Source of the DNA: Sphingobacteriia bacterium
GTDB lineage: Bacteria; Bacteroidota; Bacteroidia; Chitinophagales; Chitinophagaceae
Assembly (NCBI GenBank): GCA_947456855.1
Contig: CANGTR010000010.1
Location: forward strand, 1 to 43,588
DNA: 43,588 bases
Direction: 5' to 3'
The notes beneath the pieces are model-generated. The model saw only the letters and a list, made by a program, of their open reading frames with translations, did no database searches and was not told the DNA's origin. A program made the translations under genes and the position numbers. How positions within the stretch are numbered: position 1 is the first letter of the stretch; every line of letters starts with the position of its first letter. Shown here piece after piece: positions 10,961 to 19,529 of this stretch.

Positions 10961-11989
10961 TTAATGAGTGGATGCTTGAAATAGCTCCAATAATCTATAT
11001 TGATTCAGTGCCCTGACCAAATTATGGTCGGGGTATTTTTTGCCATAATAAACATCGTTTTGCAAATAATCTGTTATAAAACGCAATGATTGCATGTAGA
11101 TCAATATCTCACCACTTAAGTAAAAATGATCCAATTCAAACTGCGTAATAGCATCTTTTAATTCACTTGTATAACCTTCATAAATTGCCTCAACAAAATC
11201 TTTTCTCACTTCAATTTTATCGAGGTTTTGTTCTTCCTCTGATACTGGAGAAATATATGTTCTAAACATATCACCTACATCGCTGAATAAAAAGCCAGGC
11301 ATTACCGTATCCAAATCAATTACGCATAGCCCCTTCCCTCTTTCATCAAACAAAATATTGCTGATTTTTGTATCATGGTGCATTACTCTTTTATAGGCGG
11401 CTTTATTGGCAATATATTGGTTGAATTGATTTACTAAGTTTTTTTGATTTTCTAAAGCATGAATAATTGCTTTTGATTGATTGATTCTATCTGAATTATT
11501 TGATTGAACTGCTTTTTCAAATTGATGATAGCGTAAATCGAGTTGATGAAAATCGGGTAATGTTATATGAAGTTGATCAATAGGAAAATCAATCAATGCT
11601 TTTGTAAAACTGGCAAATGTTTGAGCAGCCTCTTTAGCTTGATCAGCAGTTTCTACAACAGAAATGGTGTTGGTATTGGGTATATAATTAAATGCTCGGA
11701 ATACTTGGTTGGGTGCTTCTACTAAACGGTTACCATCGATTGTAGTAACAGGAATAGTAAACAAATAATCAGGTGATTTTTTTTCTAAGTAAGCAGCTAT
11801 CATCCCAATATTTGCATCAATCTTTTCGGGTGAAGCAAATATGTTTGTATTAATGCGCTGCAAAATAAACTCACCCTGATCTGCATCAATCTTCCAAGTA
11901 TGGTTAATCAAACCACTTGTTATGGTTGAACTATGTACATTGGTCCAACCAAATAAATCAAAAATGGAAATGAGTTGATTTGCATTCAT
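10961..11989 (-). CDS. NahK-like N-acetylhexosamine kinase (APH fold)
   Basis: A 342-residue aminoglycoside-phosphotransferase-fold kinase resembling N-acetylhexosamine 1-kinase, which phosphorylates GlcNAc/GalNAc at C1. The catalytic loop is RVMHHDTKISNILFD (Asp206 as base, Asn211 as metal ligand) and the DFG-like metal motif is CVIDLDTVMPG (Asp225/Asp227). The ATP-lobe segment GEFILQRIN (about residues 39-47) fits the family. It has no signal peptide and is cytoplasmic. It is divergent from the glycosylasparaginase gene over 90 bp and convergent with the GH109-like gene, which supports an amino-sugar substrate. Other small-molecule kinases of the same fold remain possible. Confidence 0.8.
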   Translation of the reverse strand: MNANQLISIFDLFGWTNVHSSTITSGLINHTWKIDADQGEFILQRINTNIFASPEKIDANIGMIAAYLEKKSPDYLFTIPVTTIDGNRLVEAPNQVFRAFNYIPNTNTISVVETADQAKEAAQTFASFTKALIDFPIDQLHITLPDFHQLDLRYHQFEKAVQSNNSDRINQSKAIIHALENQKNLVNQFNQYIANKAAYKRVMHHDTKISNILFDERGKGLCVIDLDTVMPGFLFSDVGDMFRTYISPVSEEEQNLDKIEVRKDFVEAIYEGYTSELKDAITQFELDHFYLSGEILIYMQSLRFITDYLQNDVYYGKKYPDHNLVRALNQYRLLELFQASTH

Positions 11990-12079
11990 CTTTTCAAAAT
12001 ACGAATAATCAACTAAGAATTAGGTATCTTAGTTAATTAAATAAAAATATATTTTCACCATTATTTTTAATCATCTATC

Positions 12080-13087
12080 ATGCTTGCTAGAAGACAATTT
12101 TTACAAATCGGTTCAATGGGCTTAGGTGCATTCGGATTGTCTGCATTTAAATCTTCTTCAAAGGTTCAGAAGCCTATCGTAATTTCTACATGGGATGCCG
12201 GAATACGCGCCAATAAAGCAGCTTGGCAAGTCTTAAGAAATAACGGTAGAGCATTAGATGCAGTGGAGCAAGGTGTAATGGTAACCGAAAATGAAAGGAA
12301 CTGTTGCGTAGGTTTAGGGGCCAATCCAGATAGAGATGGATATGTTACACTAGATGCATGTATTATGGATGAATTTGCCAACTGTGGCAGTGTGGCATTT
12401 TTGGAAAGAATAAAACACCCCATTCAAGTAGCCAGAAAAGTAATGGAAAATACACCACATGTTTTTTTAGTAGGTTCTGGTGCGCAACAGTTTGCATTGT
12501 CGCAAGGATTTGTTTTAGAGAAGGAAGGCTTGTCTAAAGAAGCTCAAATAGAATATGAAAAATGGTTAAAAAAATCGGAATACAAACCGCAAATTAATAT
12601 CGAAAAAAATCAACAAGCATATGTTCCAACTAGATTGTCTGATGGTTCTTTTAACCATGATACCATTGGAATGATTGCTATGGATGCAGCTGGAAATTTA
12701 AGTGGAAGTTGCACTACCAGTGGAATGGGATTTAAAATGCGCGGACGTGTTGGCGACTCTCCTATCATTGGTGCGGGCTTATTTGTAGACAATGAAGTGG
12801 GTGCAGCAGTTGCAACCGGTCAAGGAGAAGACATTATTCGAATTGGTGGGGCCCATGCAGTTATTGAATTGATGCGTCAAGGCATCGGACCTGAACTGGC
12901 TTGTAAAAAAGTGATAGAACGTTTGTATAAAATCAAAGGGGATAAGGCAAAAGACATTCAAGCAGCCATCATTGCAATCGATAAAAATGGTGCATATGGG
13001 GCTTACTGTTTGCAAAAAGGATTTAATTATGCGGTTTGTACTGGGGATGATAAGAATCAATTAATCGATGGTAAATATTTAATATAA
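12080..13087 (+). CDS. N4-(beta-N-acetylglucosaminyl)-L-asparaginase (glycosylasparaginase)
   Basis: A 335-residue N-terminal-nucleophile hydrolase that cleaves the GlcNAc-asparagine bond left when N-glycoproteins are broken down. The self-processing site is FNHDTIGMIAMD: cleavage falls between Asp194 and Thr195, and Thr195 becomes the nucleophile. The downstream segments SCTTSGMGFKMRGRVGDSPI and ATGQGEDIIR are hallmark substrate-pocket sequences. The N-terminus (ARRQFLQIGSMGLGAFG) is a Tat-like leader similar to that of the GH109-like protein, so both are probably exported folded. CutC starts at the base after its stop codon, giving a two-gene operon. Confidence 0.92.
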   Translation: MLARRQFLQIGSMGLGAFGLSAFKSSSKVQKPIVISTWDAGIRANKAAWQVLRNNGRALDAVEQGVMVTENERNCCVGLGANPDRDGYVTLDACIMDEFANCGSVAFLERIKHPIQVARKVMENTPHVFLVGSGAQQFALSQGFVLEKEGLSKEAQIEYEKWLKKSEYKPQINIEKNQQAYVPTRLSDGSFNHDTIGMIAMDAAGNLSGSCTTSGMGFKMRGRVGDSPIIGAGLFVDNEVGAAVATGQGEDIIRIGGAHAVIELMRQGIGPELACKKVIERLYKIKGDKAKDIQAAIIAIDKNGAYGAYCLQKGFNYAVCTGDDKNQLIDGKYLI

Positions 13088-13813
13088 ATGGAACAGTCAA
13101 TACTTCTTGAAATCTGTGTTTTTAATGTTGCAACCGCTATTGCAGCTGCAAACGCAGGAGCCGATCGTTTAGAACTTTGTGAGAATTATGCCAATGGAGG
13201 AACTACCCCTTCTTATGGCTATTTAAAAACGATCAGAGAAAAAATCGCTATTCCTGTTTTTCCAATGATACGTCCTAGGGGTGGCGATTATTTTCATTCA
13301 GCTGATGAAATAGCCATTATCAAAAAAGATATTTTATTGTGTAAAGAATTGGGATTTGATGGAGTTGTTTTTGGATTGCTCAATCAAGACGGTACAATTG
13401 ATAAAGACAATACTGCTCGTTTGGTTGAAGCCGCCTATCCACTCGAAGTTAGTTTTCACCGTGCTTTTGATCGATGTAAAGATCCATTGGAAGCATTGGA
13501 AATATTAATTGAAGCTGGATGCACTAGAGTATTAACATCTGGTCAAGAACCTAAAGTAACCGACGGATTAGGTTTAGTAAAAAAAATGGTAGACCAAGCC
13601 AATGATCGGATCATCATTTTACCTGGTAGTGGTTTGAATAGTTCCAATGTGCAACAGATCATTGATTCAACTGGCGTTACAGAAGTACATACATCTGCAA
13701 GAATAAGGCTGCCATCTACTACCCTTTTTAGGAACGAAAAAATGCCAGAAGATTTTGATATTGATTATGTAGATGTGGAAGAAATCAAACGAATCAAACA
13801 AATCATTCAATAA
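13088..13813 (+). CDS. cutC: CutC family TIM-barrel protein
   Basis: A 241-residue protein with the CutC signatures LEICVFNVATAIAAANAGADR at the N-terminus, MIRPRGGDYFHS (about residues 60-71), SFHRAFDRC and a late ILPGSGLN. The family was named for copper tolerance, but its biochemical activity is unsettled. Its start codon directly follows the glycosylasparaginase stop, which points to a role with amino-sugar or glycoprotein breakdown here. It converges with serA, with 3 bp between them and no terminator visible. Confidence 0.92.
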   Translation: MEQSILLEICVFNVATAIAAANAGADRLELCENYANGGTTPSYGYLKTIREKIAIPVFPMIRPRGGDYFHSADEIAIIKKDILLCKELGFDGVVFGLLNQDGTIDKDNTARLVEAAYPLEVSFHRAFDRCKDPLEALEILIEAGCTRVLTSGQEPKVTDGLGLVKKMVDQANDRIIILPGSGLNSSNVQQIIDSTGVTEVHTSARIRLPSTTLFRNEKMPEDFDIDYVDVEEIKRIKQIIQ

Positions 13814-13816
13814 TGA

Positions 13817-15058
13817 TTAATACAATAACCTCACCTTAATTGTATGCTTAACTTCTCGCAACAATGCCAATGCTTGAGTAGATAATTTTTTGTCTACATC
13901 CAAAACAACATAGCCAATATCTTCATTGGTTTTTAAATATTGGCCAACAATATTGATATTGTTTTTAGACAATACTGTATTAATTGCACTCAATACGCCT
14001 GGAACATTGTGATGCGTATGTAGTAAACGATGCGCCCCTTCTATTGGTGGCAACCCGATTGCCGGAACTGAATGGGATCCATTGGTAATGCCTCTTTCGA
14101 GGTATTGAAATAATTTAATACTTACATCTTCTCCAATATTTTGTTGCGCTTCTTCTGTTGATCCGCCAATATGTGGCGTAAGTAAAACATTTTTTAATCC
14201 TTGTAATGGGGTTTTAAAATGATCTCCATTCTTCTCTGGCTCTACAGGAAAAACATCTATTGCTGCTCCACTCAAATATTCTTCAGATAGTGCTGATGCC
14301 AATGCTTTTAAATCTACTACTTCTCCTCTTGCATAATTAATTAGTATAGCACCTTGTTTCATTTGCTTGATGGTAGATTTATTGATCATGTTTTTTGTTA
14401 GTGCAGTTTCAGGTACATGTAAAGAAACAATATCTGAAATGCCCAACAACTCTTTCATGTTTTTTGCAGCATTCGCGTTGCCTAGAGGAAGCTTGGTTTC
14501 TGTATCATAGAATACCACTTTCATGCCCAATGATTCTGCCAATACACTTACTTGAGAACCAATATTTCCATAGCCAATCAATCCCAATGTTTTCCCCCTT
14601 AGTTCAAAACTTCCTTTTGCTTCTTTCAACCAAACACCTTCATGAGCGGCTTTATTTTTATCAATGATCCTTCTAATCAATAAAATGCTCGCACCAATTA
14701 CCAATTCTGCTACACTTCTTGTATTGCTATAAGGCGCATTGAATACCACTACTCCAGCTTTAGTAGCCGCTTTTAAATCTACTTGATTTACACCTATACA
14801 GAAACAACCAATCGCTTGTAATTTTTTGGCAGCGTCCAATACCTTTTTAGTAATCATGGTCTTGGAGCGAATTCCTATCAAATGAACATCTTTTACTGCT
14901 TTAATTAATTCATCTTCACTTAAAGCCCCACTCAGCTTTTTAATATTGGTATATCCATTCTGTTTAAACTGCTGAACAGCCCTATCGCTGATATTTTCTA
15001 AAAAAAGGATGTTTATTCGCTCTTTAGGATAACTCGTTGTTTTTGCTGTATTGCTCAT
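13817..15058 (-). CDS. serA: D-3-phosphoglycerate dehydrogenase
   Basis: A 413-residue enzyme that oxidises 3-phosphoglycerate to 3-phosphohydroxypyruvate, the first step of serine synthesis. The NAD site is GYGNIG (residues 162-167). The catalytic residues match the E. coli enzyme with an offset of four: Arg244 in NYARGEVVD, Glu273 in PVEPE and His296 in LTPHIGGST. A C-terminal ACT domain (about residues 343-413, starting HHNVPGVLS) is the usual serine-sensing feedback domain. The length equals that of the E. coli-type enzyme. It is divergent from the lipoprotein hydrolase gene over about 110 bp. Confidence 0.95.
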   Translation of the reverse strand: MSNTAKTTSYPKERINILFLENISDRAVQQFKQNGYTNIKKLSGALSEDELIKAVKDVHLIGIRSKTMITKKVLDAAKKLQAIGCFCIGVNQVDLKAATKAGVVVFNAPYSNTRSVAELVIGASILLIRRIIDKNKAAHEGVWLKEAKGSFELRGKTLGLIGYGNIGSQVSVLAESLGMKVVFYDTETKLPLGNANAAKNMKELLGISDIVSLHVPETALTKNMINKSTIKQMKQGAILINYARGEVVDLKALASALSEEYLSGAAIDVFPVEPEKNGDHFKTPLQGLKNVLLTPHIGGSTEEAQQNIGEDVSIKLFQYLERGITNGSHSVPAIGLPPIEGAHRLLHTHHNVPGVLSAINTVLSKNNINIVGQYLKTNEDIGYVVLDVDKKLSTQALALLREVKHTIKVRLLY

Positions 15059-15136
15059 GTTGCAAAATAAATGTTTATTGTTTTCACTACAACAGCTTAG
15101 TTTTCCACTTTGGGTGGCAAAACTGCTTTGTACTGT

Positions 15137-15144
15137 TATATTTG
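15137..15144 (+). promoter_or_regulatory. -7 box for the lipoprotein serine hydrolase
   Basis: TATATTTG matches the Bacteroidota -7 consensus TAnnTTTG exactly. A TTTG lies upstream at 15109-15112, rather far at 24 bp. Transcription would start near 15151, which rules out a translation start at 15110 and supports ATG at 15170. Confidence 0.55.
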
Positions 15145-15169
15145 TGTTTTTCGTACCAATGTAATCCTA

Positions 15170-16393
15170 ATGCCCAGAAAGATGATTATTCCAGTGCTGT
15201 CTTTTTTAATAATGGCTTGTGGCGGATCAAACAAGCCCAATGAGCAAAAAGGGCGTGCTTCCTTTTCTCAAATCAATTATTTTTCTCCAGTTACAAATAA
15301 TGAAAAGGAATATTATTCCAATTTAATAGAACCCTTGTATCAGAAGCAATTGGTCGCTACAGGATTTAATGGGGCAATTATCATGGCCAAGAATGGAGAA
15401 ATTGTTTTTGAAGATTATCGAGGGCTTATCAATTTTAAAACAAAAGAACCCATTACTGCTAGTTCTACTTTTCATATCGCCTCTATTTCAAAAACCTTTA
15501 CAGCAATGACCATTCTTCGTTTGATGGAAGATGGAAGATTGGATATCAATGATGCTGTATTCAAATACCTAAAAGGGTTTCCTTATGAAACCATCACCAT
15601 TAAAAACTTAATGTCTCATAGATCTGGACTTCCCAAATATGATCATTTTATGGCAGGCACAAGATCATATACAACCAAAAAGAAGAACAAAAAGGGCAAA
15701 TGGGTAAAATACACCGTGTATGTGAAAGATCCCATCTCTAAAACGGGAATGAGTAGTAATGATGATGTTTTGCGTTATTTGGTTGAATTAAAGCCCGCAT
15801 TAGAAGCTACACCGAACCGTAGATATAGTTATTGTAATACCAATTATGCTTTATTGGCACTTATAATTGAGAAAATTACAGGTCAAACCTATCCGCAATA
15901 CATGAAAGACAGTGTTTTTAGCCCCTTAGGTATGAAAGACAGTTATGTTTTTAGCTTGAAGGATACGGCCAATTACATTCCATCTTACAACTACAATAAA
16001 GCTCCTTTTCCGCTAGAAAAATTAGATTGTGTATACGGAGATAAGAATATTTATAGTACTGTAAGAGACTTATTACAGTGGGATCGGGCATTGTATCAAG
16101 GAGCTTTCGTAAATCAATCTTCATTGGCCATGTCTTATGAGCCTTTGAGCAATGAAACCAAAGGAACAAAAAATTATGGACTGGGCTGGCATTTATACAT
16201 AAAACCACCAGATCCGACTATTGTATACCACAATGGCTGGTGGCATGGTAATAATGCTGTTTTTAAGCGTTTAATCAATGATACTGCTACTGTAATCATT
16301 CTTGGGAATAAATTTAACCGCAATATCTGGGCTGCAGGGAAAATGAGCGCTGTTTTCACTGGTAGAGCTGATACTGCAACGCTCGATCAATAA
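15170..16393 (+). CDS. Lipoprotein serine hydrolase, class C beta-lactamase/PBP fold
   Basis: A 407-residue protein of the AmpC/AmpH/esterase-type beta-lactamase superfamily. The start at 15170 is chosen because it yields a lipoprotein signal (VLSFLIMAC, with Cys17 as lipid-anchored residue) and lies after a perfect -7 box. The active-site motifs are all present: SISK (Ser105 nucleophile, Lys108), YCN in [10 protein letters not shown], and HNG in YHNGWWHGN replacing KTG. A Lys/Gly-rich insertion (about residues 175-195) is unusual. Likely a peptidoglycan-related D,D-peptidase or esterase on the periplasmic side; the substrate cannot be told from sequence. Confidence 0.88.
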   Translation: MPRKMIIPVLSFLIMACGGSNKPNEQKGRASFSQINYFSPVTNNEKEYYSNLIEPLYQKQLVATGFNGAIIMAKNGEIVFEDYRGLINFKTKEPITASSTFHIASISKTFTAMTILRLMEDGRLDINDAVFKYLKGFPYETITIKNLMSHRSGLPKYDHFMAGTRSYTTKKKNKKGKWVKYTVYVKDPISKTGMSSNDDVLRYLVELKPALEATPNRRYSYCNTNYALLALIIEKITGQTYPQYMKDSVFSPLGMKDSYVFSLKDTANYIPSYNYNKAPFPLEKLDCVYGDKNIYSTVRDLLQWDRALYQGAFVNQSSLAMSYEPLSNETKGTKNYGLGWHLYIKPPDPTIVYHNGWWHGNNAVFKRLINDTATVIILGNKFNRNIWAAGKMSAVFTGRADTATLDQ

Positions 16394-16440
16394 TAAAAAT
16401 ACAATTCATACGTTTTTTATCGGCAAATAGGTTTAAACCC

Positions 16441-16448
16441 TATTTTTG
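16441..16448 (+). promoter_or_regulatory. -7 box for hppA
   Basis: TATTTTTG fits TAnnTTTG exactly and ends 37 bp before the ATG at 16486. The region 16412-16419 is T-rich, but no clean -33 TTTG is seen. Confidence 0.55.
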
Positions 16449-16485
16449 CCAACTTGAAATAAATAAATATCAGACACAATTGCTT

Positions 16486-18918
16486 ATGGACAATCAACTG
16501 TTTTATGCCGTTCCGGCAATGGGGGTTATAGGACTCCTTTACACGTTAATCAAATTTAACTGGGTTTCTAAACAAGAAGCTGGTAATGCCAGAATGAAAG
16601 AAATCAGTACTTACATTGCAGAAGGCGCAATGGCTTTTTTAAAAGCCGAATGGAAAATCCTTGGATACTTTGTAGCAATCGTAGCTTTATTATTAGGATT
16701 TATGGCGCAGTCAAATCCAGAAAGTCATTGGAGTATTGCCATTTCATTTCTAATTGGATCGGTATTTAGTGCAACTGCTGGTTATATTGGAATGAAAGTA
16801 GCTACCAAGGCGAATGTTCGTACTGCAGAAGCTGCAAGAACTAGCTTAAGCAAAGCCTTGAACGTTTCTTTTACTGGTGGAGCTGTAATGGGCTTGGGAG
16901 TATCTGGTTTAGCCGTATTGGGTTTAGGTGGTTTATTCTTAGTATTAAAGCAATACTTTTCTCCTGATGGAGATGTGGAAGGAATGCTTCGCACCATTGA
17001 AGTGTTAACAGGCTTCTCATTGGGTGCTGAAAGTATTGCCCTATTTGCTCGTGTTGGTGGTGGTATTTATACCAAAGCTGCTGACGTTGGTGCAGACTTA
17101 GTTGGTAAGGTAGAAGCTGGAATTCCAGAAGATGATCCTCGTAACCCAGCTACCATTGCCGATAACGTAGGTGATAATGTTGGTGACGTTGCAGGTATGG
17201 GAGCCGATTTATTTGGTTCTTATGTTGCAACTGTACTTGCTACAATGGTATTGGGTAACGAAGTTACCGGACCTAACGGCGTAAGATTGGTAGATGCATT
17301 TGGAGGCTTATCTCCTATTTTATTACCTATGTTGATTGCCGGTATCGGAATCATTTTATCAATCATCGGAACATTGTTTGTTCGCATAGGTGAAAACGCT
17401 GGATTAAATACTGCAGTGGTTCAAAAAGCTTTGAACATGGGTAACTATGGTTCAATGGTGTTAACTGCAATAGTTTGCTATTTCTTAGTAGGTAATGTAT
17501 TACCGGAAACCATGACATTAAGAGGTGCTGAATTCACTAGAAATGGTGTATACGGTGCAATTATTGTAGGTTTAGTGGTAGGTACTTTAATGAGTATCAT
17601 CACAGAATATTATACTGCAATGGGTAAACGCCCTGTAATGAGTATCATTCGTCAGTCTGCTACCGGACATGCTACCAATATTATTGGTGGATTAGCAATT
17701 GGTATGGAAAGTACTTTCTTACCAATCCTAGTTTTAGCTGGCGGTATTTATGGTTCATTCCTTTGTGCAGGATTATACGGAGTAGCGATTGCAGCTGCCG
17801 GTATGATGGCAACAACTGGTATGCAATTGGCGATTGATGCATTTGGTCCTATCGCGGATAATGCGGGTGGTATTGCTGAAATGAGTGAATTGCCAAGTGA
17901 TGTTCGTGAAAAAACTGATATTTTAGATGCAGTAGGAAATACTACCGCTGCAAGCGGTAAAGGTTTTGCCATTGCTTCGGCGGCTTTAACTGCATTGGCT
18001 TTGTTTGCTGCTTTTGTAGGTGTTGCAATGCCAGATAATCAACATATTGATATTTATAAAGCGGATGTTTTAGCAGCTTTATTTATTGGGGGAATGATAC
18101 CATTTATTTTCTCTTCACTCGCTATCAGAGCGGTTGGTGAAGCTGCAATGGCAATGGTGGAAGAAGTGCGCAGACAGTTCAGAACCATTCCTGGTATTAT
18201 GGAAGGAACAGGAAAGCCAGAATACGACAAATGTGTGGCTATTTCTACAGAAGCTTCTTTAAAGAAAATGATGTTGCCTGGAGCAATCACTATTATTTCA
18301 CCTTTATTAATTGGTTTCTTATTAGGGCCAGAAGCATTGGGTGGATTCTTAGCTGGTGCAACTGTAAGTGGTGTTTTAATGGGAATATTCCAAAACAATG
18401 CAGGTGGCGCATGGGACAATGCTAAAAAATCTTTTGAGAAAGGTGTTGAAATAAATGGGGAGATGTATTACAAAAAATCAGAGCCACATAAGGCATCTGT
18501 AACAGGTGATACAGTGGGTGATCCATTTAAAGATACATCTGGTCCATCAATGAATATCTTGATCAAGTTGATGTCGATTGTTTCATTGGTAATTGCTCCT
18601 ACTTTGGCCACAATGCATCCTACAAAAGGTGCAGAGCTTACCGAAAAGAAAGTAGTAGTTACCATCAAACAAACCAGCACTGATAGTGCTGCAACCGTTA
18701 CAATTGATGCTAATGGTGATAAAATGAAAGGATTGATCGAAGCCTTGAAAAAAGATGGTTTAGCTAAAGGTGATGATATTAAATTAGCAATCAATAATGG
18801 AAAAATCACCATCAATGGCACTGAATTAACTGCAGATGTTGCCAGTAAATATGCCATGTATATTGATGCAAAAGAAGGCGTTAAAATTGCCATCAATGAA
18901 ACTGAAAAGAAACAGTAA
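16486..18918 (+). CDS. hppA: Membrane ion-translocating pyrophosphatase with C-terminal extension
   Basis: An 810-residue integral membrane pyrophosphatase that couples pyrophosphate hydrolysis to H+ and/or Na+ export. ATG at 16486 is preferred over the in-frame TTG at 16480. The active-site segment is complete ([35 protein letters not shown], about residues 196-230). The potassium determinant reads GNTTAASG, with Ala488 and Gly491, the A-x-x-G pattern of K+-dependent enzymes. Na+ versus H+ specificity cannot be decided by eye. After the last membrane helix ([16 protein letters not shown]) comes a hydrophilic extension of about 105 residues, predicted periplasmic, that makes the protein longer than the usual 660-730 residues. 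Confidence 0.95.
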   Translation: MDNQLFYAVPAMGVIGLLYTLIKFNWVSKQEAGNARMKEISTYIAEGAMAFLKAEWKILGYFVAIVALLLGFMAQSNPESHWSIAISFLIGSVFSATAGYIGMKVATKANVRTAEAARTSLSKALNVSFTGGAVMGLGVSGLAVLGLGGLFLVLKQYFSPDGDVEGMLRTIEVLTGFSLGAESIALFARVGGGIYTKAADVGADLVGKVEAGIPEDDPRNPATIADNVGDNVGDVAGMGADLFGSYVATVLATMVLGNEVTGPNGVRLVDAFGGLSPILLPMLIAGIGIILSIIGTLFVRIGENAGLNTAVVQKALNMGNYGSMVLTAIVCYFLVGNVLPETMTLRGAEFTRNGVYGAIIVGLVVGTLMSIITEYYTAMGKRPVMSIIRQSATGHATNIIGGLAIGMESTFLPILVLAGGIYGSFLCAGLYGVAIAAAGMMATTGMQLAIDAFGPIADNAGGIAEMSELPSDVREKTDILDAVGNTTAASGKGFAIASAALTALALFAAFVGVAMPDNQHIDIYKADVLAALFIGGMIPFIFSSLAIRAVGEAAMAMVEEVRRQFRTIPGIMEGTGKPEYDKCVAISTEASLKKMMLPGAITIISPLLIGFLLGPEALGGFLAGATVSGVLMGIFQNNAGGAWDNAKKSFEKGVEINGEMYYKKSEPHKASVTGDTVGDPFKDTSGPSMNILIKLMSIVSLVIAPTLATMHPTKGAELTEKKVVVTIKQTSTDSAATVTIDANGDKMKGLIEALKKDGLAKGDDIKLAINNGKITINGTELTADVASKYAMYIDAKEGVKIAINETEKKQ

Positions 18919-18939
18919 GTTGTAAACTAGATAATATAA

Positions 18940-18972
18940 AAATACCCCACCATTTGGCGGGGTATTTTTTTT
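18940..18972 (+). terminator. Bidirectional terminator between hppA and the PUR gene
   Basis: The stem ATACCCCACC / GGCGGGGTAT has one mismatch and a 4-base loop, followed by eight T on the + strand. The - strand also has A/T-rich flanks, so it can end both converging genes. Confidence 0.88.
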
Positions 18973-18993
18973 AGCAAGCAATCGAAAAAAATA

Positions 18994-19452
18994 TTACCAT
19001 TTATCTACTTCTTCAGTAGCTGTTGGATTGATAAGAGGTTCGTCTTCTACTTTTGGTGCAACTACTGCTGCAATTGCTTCTGGAGCAGCTTCTTGTACCA
19101 TTTCAACTACAGGGGCTTCTTGTTTTGGTGCTGAAGCTTCTCCTCCATTTTCGTCTTCGCTGTATTCGTGATTGAATGCATCAAAATCGAAATCGGGCAT
19201 CAACTCTGTTTTTACATAATCAATGGCTTCTACCATTGCCTTTATAAACTTATTAAAATCTTCTTTGTACAAAAAGATTTTATGACGGTCGTAACCATTG
19301 TTATCGAAGCGCTTCCGACTCTCAGTAATAGTGAGAAAATAATCATTGCCTCGGGTGGCTCTCACATCAAAAAAATAGGTTCTTCTTTTTCCTGCACGGA
19401 TTCTAGTGCTGTACACACTTTCCATTTTCTTTTCGTTGTTCTCGTACTCCAC
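18994..19452 (-). CDS. PUR-domain (DUF3276) nucleic-acid-binding protein
   Basis: A 152-residue protein with a PUR-alpha-like domain in the first 90 residues (IRAGKRRTYFFDVRATRGND, then LTITESRKRF), the form widespread in Bacteroidota and known in Borrelia as a DNA/RNA-binding regulator. The C-terminal 60 residues are acidic and Ala/Glu/Pro-rich, probably disordered. The start shown is GTG, preceded by a perfect -7 box and an untranslated leader of about 30-35 bases; an in-frame ATG nine codons later is the alternative. The target nucleic acid is unknown. Confidence 0.85.
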   Translation of the reverse strand: MEYENNEKKMESVYSTRIRAGKRRTYFFDVRATRGNDYFLTITESRKRFDNNGYDRHKIFLYKEDFNKFIKAMVEAIDYVKTELMPDFDFDAFNHEYSEDENGGEASAPKQEAPVVEMVQEAAPEAIAAVVAPKVEDEPLINPTATEEVDKW

Positions 19453-19489
19453 AATTGTTTGTTTTGGTTAAAGCTTTGTTAAGTGATTA

Positions 19490-19497
19490 CAAATATA
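19490..19497 (-). promoter_or_regulatory. -7 box for the PUR-domain gene
   Basis: On the - strand this reads TATATTTG, an exact TAnnTTTG match, 37 bp before the GTG start. Confidence 0.55.
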
Positions 19498-19529
19498 GGG
19501 AAGTTGACGAATTGACCAAGTTTTCAGCT

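Noticed and set aside
16480..16485. TTG start two codons before ATG for the pyrophosphatase
   Set aside because: An ATG follows directly and gives an ordinary N-terminus, so the TTG is unnecessary.
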